Below are positions 61,650 to 64,000 of a stretch of 64,000 nucleotides of DNA, in pieces. The position numbers were made by a program, and so were the translations under genes. The notes below the pieces were generated by a model. The model searched no databases. It saw only the letters and a list, made by a program, of their open reading frames with translations, and had not been told where the DNA came from. The stretch lies in contig CM067084.1 of assembly GCA_034008185.1 (NCBI GenBank), forward strand, positions 16,326,385 through 16,390,384, given 5' to 3'. Position 1 is the stretch's first letter, and the number at the start of each line of letters is the position of its first letter. The stretch comes from Gorsachius magnificus (taxonomy: Eukaryota; Chordata; Aves; Pelecaniformes; Ardeidae).

Positions 61650-63561
61650 GAAGTTGCACTGTGAAACACGCCTTCCTAATAAACAAATAAAACAGCAGAG
61701 GTCTGGAGAAGCTCCTGGCTGCAAGTTACATCATTTACCGCAATGTTTGACTAAATTTCAAACGGACTTTGAGTGCAGGATGTTCTTTGCATAACACTAG
61801 CAAGCCAATAGCAGGCTCCAAATAAAAGGGAAGGATTCATCATTTACCATCCCTTCTGCAGCTTTCTTTTCATTACCAACAAAAGGCTGTTTCAATTAGA
61901 GCTGTGCAGATTCTCTGTGCCGAGTCTGGTTCAAAGTGGTTTTATGCAATGCCAGCATCTCCAGGGATGAGCTTCCCTGCAGGCCAAAGCTCTCCCAATG
62001 CTGGGACTATGATTTGTGTGGGTCAAGCTGTGCTTGCCACCTCTCCCCTCGTCTCTCTCGAGCCCTAGTTCTCAATGATGGCCCTGTCTGACCTCTTTCC
62101 AGCAAGTTAAACTCTGCAGCCTACCACCCATCAGACTGGACCTTGAGGCTATTGTAGTACACCAGAAATGCACCCCCTTGGCATCTCTTTTCACCGCGCT
62201 CCTGATGGAGCCCTGCAGTTCTGCTGTGTGCGTTTGGTTCTGCCCTTAAGCACATGCTTCTGTCTTCTACCTTCTCCATTTTCCAGCCATATTAACAGAA
62301 GAGACCCCAAAGCAATTGTCACCCTCCAGGTGCTTCTTAATTGAAAAGTTAAAAGGATTCCAATAGACAGGCACACTGTCCCAAATATACCCAGCCTGTT
62401 TAGAAAAGCAAATATAATATACCAAAGCTTTTTATACCCAATGATATCTCCTCCAGCACACACAAACCAGCTGATTCAGGCATGAAACGGATTGGAAAGG
62501 GCATGCAGACTGGAAGTGAATACGTAGAGATTTGAAACCATAACACTGTGCATTGTTATCAGTCATCTTCATTCTTAGAATTAATGCAATTAATTACTTC
62601 AGCAGCCTAGAAGCCAAGACATGACACCAAGAATATATCACATTTCCTAACAGCTAGAAAGGATAAAATACTTTCAACAAATTAATTTAATGTCCGAGTC
62701 TCATTTGTAATTAAGTACAGTATTCTATAGCTGACTAGCAAAAATTAAACAGGATCCAACCTATACAGCAAATGTTTGTAAAAAGCTAAGTATTCAGAGA
62801 CCAGCAAGGTAGTAATTCCGTCCATTGCTGTTTAAATGCAACAAACATAGCTGAAGGAAATGCACAAGACCGCAAGCTTTATCAGGGAGCTCACAACTAT
62901 TAAGTAGGCCCTAACAATTGCTGTTCAACACTGTTATTCACAGTATCGAATAACGCAAGCACCTCTAGACAGTTCTTTCAAAAAAAAAAAAAATAAAAAA
63001 AATCAAACTACTTTGCCATAAGAACGTTGGTGTGTAAATATAAGAGTATAAAGTATTATGGCACGCCTATTAGATTATGTCAGGTTCTTACAGCTAAATC
63101 TAATAGGCTGCAAGAGCTAACATTGTTTATATTCTTATATATAGTAACTTTTCCAGCAAAACCAAACCTTCTTCACTTTCTACTGTTAATAAGTTAAAAG
63201 ATTTAGCAAATTTTATGCCCAGCACCAAAGCTCAAACCAATACATTTGAAGGTACATTCTGTTGTATAAAACTGCTGAAACTATTTTCTTTTTTCACTTA
63301 TTTTGGGATCTCATGGAAAGCCCTATATTTAGGCTAAATCTTTCAGTCTTAAAAGCTTCCTCTGACCTTTGCCTGAGAAGGTCCAACATTATTTTCATTA
63401 AGCATTTGAAATTGTTTGCAAAGGATGAATAGAAGGCACCATTTTTGGAGATGAGTGATGTGCCTAAAACAACGATCTCCCCTGCCACATGCATTCCACA
63501 GAAAGATGCCGGTAACATCTCAAAAGATGGCCCTAAATATGGGAAGGAGCTGAACTCACAA
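61650..63561. other. Non-coding DNA, possibly conserved at 61660-61990
   Basis: No gene is recognised. The 330 bases after the poly-A tract are less simple and lack repeats. They have the look of conserved non-coding DNA, which cannot be proved here. An A-rich run lies at 62981-63001. Confidence 0.35.
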
Positions 63562-63658
63562 CATAGAATCATAGAACCGTTTTGGTTGGTAAAGACCTTT
63601 AAGATCATCAAGTCCAACTGTTAACCTAACACTACCATTACCCCACCCACCACTGCCA
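63562..63658 (-). mobile_element. CR1 LINE 3' end
   Basis: It begins 'catagaatcatagaaccg' (reverse of the terminal octamers), then 'ttttggttggtaaagacctt', 'aagatcatcaagtccaactg' and 'ttaacctaacactaccatta', and closes on 'ccactgcc'. This is the antisense of a CR1 subfamily ending in ggttggacttgatgatcttaaaggtcttttccaacc. Only about 100 bases are kept. It differs from the copy at 48566, so at least two subfamilies are present. Confidence 0.92.
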
Positions 63659-64000
63659 AGGAAATTTTTTTTTCCTCAAAGGCAATTTCTAAAAATAATT
63701 TTCACTGTCTAGGAAATTAAAGCAAAATCTGGGAAACAGTAAATTTAAAATTACCTATATGTCCTTATACAAATATGTTACGATACTGTCTGATTAGAGG
63801 ACTACACAGATTTTCTTTGCAAGATGTTCGTCTCATAAGGAGAGTAAGATTGATGCATAAAGTGGCAAATTGAGATAGCAAGGGCAGTTCTGAATTTGGA
63901 ATTTCTGAACTTTTGAGGGCTCTGCAAGCTAAATAGTATTTAAAAAAAATACCCCACGCTGCTGCTAATCTACAGTATGCCATTTAAGTAACATCAGTGC
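63659..64000. other. Unannotated AT-rich end of window
   Basis: A short T run lies at about 63666-63673. The minus-strand frame 63765-63983 (72 codons) has no motif. Confidence 0.5.

Noticed and set aside
1..64000. CRISPR array, phage, operon or endogenous retrovirus
   Set aside because: No evenly spaced repeats, no clustered same-strand genes with ribosome sites, and no gag/pol/env-like frames or paired LTRs were seen. The CR1 repeats mark vertebrate DNA.

Overview
This is ordinary AT-rich vertebrate nuclear DNA, most likely from a bird. The best evidence is a set of CR1 (chicken repeat 1) LINE fragments with the avian/reptilian 3' end (a stretch like 'gaggtcccttccaaccc' followed by an ATTCTATGA-like octamer), together with old MIR-like and tRNA-derived SINE remnants and amniote-wide repeat motifs. 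There is no prokaryotic organisation, operon, CRISPR array or viral genome.

I found no host protein-coding exon that I can support. Every open frame is short. The only one I recognise (29651-30119, +) is the C-terminal part of a CR1 reverse-transcriptase polyprotein. The window therefore reads as intergenic DNA or the inside of a very large intron.

Layout. 1-5300 is unique AT-rich DNA with a MIR-like remnant near 4.05 kb. A fossil LINE endonuclease segment (-) lies at about 5.3 kb, a hAT-like transposon end with a perfect hairpin at 8.5 kb, and an old CR1 (-) at 10.3 kb. A C-run (G-quadruplex) tract and an ancient amniote repeat lie at 13.6-14.4 kb. From 15.7 to 18.0 kb there is a cluster of four old retroposon pieces (tRNA-SINE, MIR-like, CR1 -, CR1 +). 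A CpG-dense islet at 20.3-20.67 kb is the only strong candidate for a promoter or regulatory element. The best-preserved CR1 (+) is at 29.65-30.18 kb, with an older CR1 (+) at 31.87-32.02 kb. A 25-nt G homopolymer sits at 35.04-35.06 kb. 36-48 kb is mostly unique DNA with a few blocks that look like conserved non-coding sequence. CR1 (-) copies lie at 48.57, 59.23-59.83 (long and old) and 63.56 kb.

No novel biological system was found. The points most worth a check are the CpG islet, the long G tract, the MIR/CR1 fossil cluster and a few palindromes. No alignment or database search was possible, so repeat family calls rest on recognised consensus stretches only.
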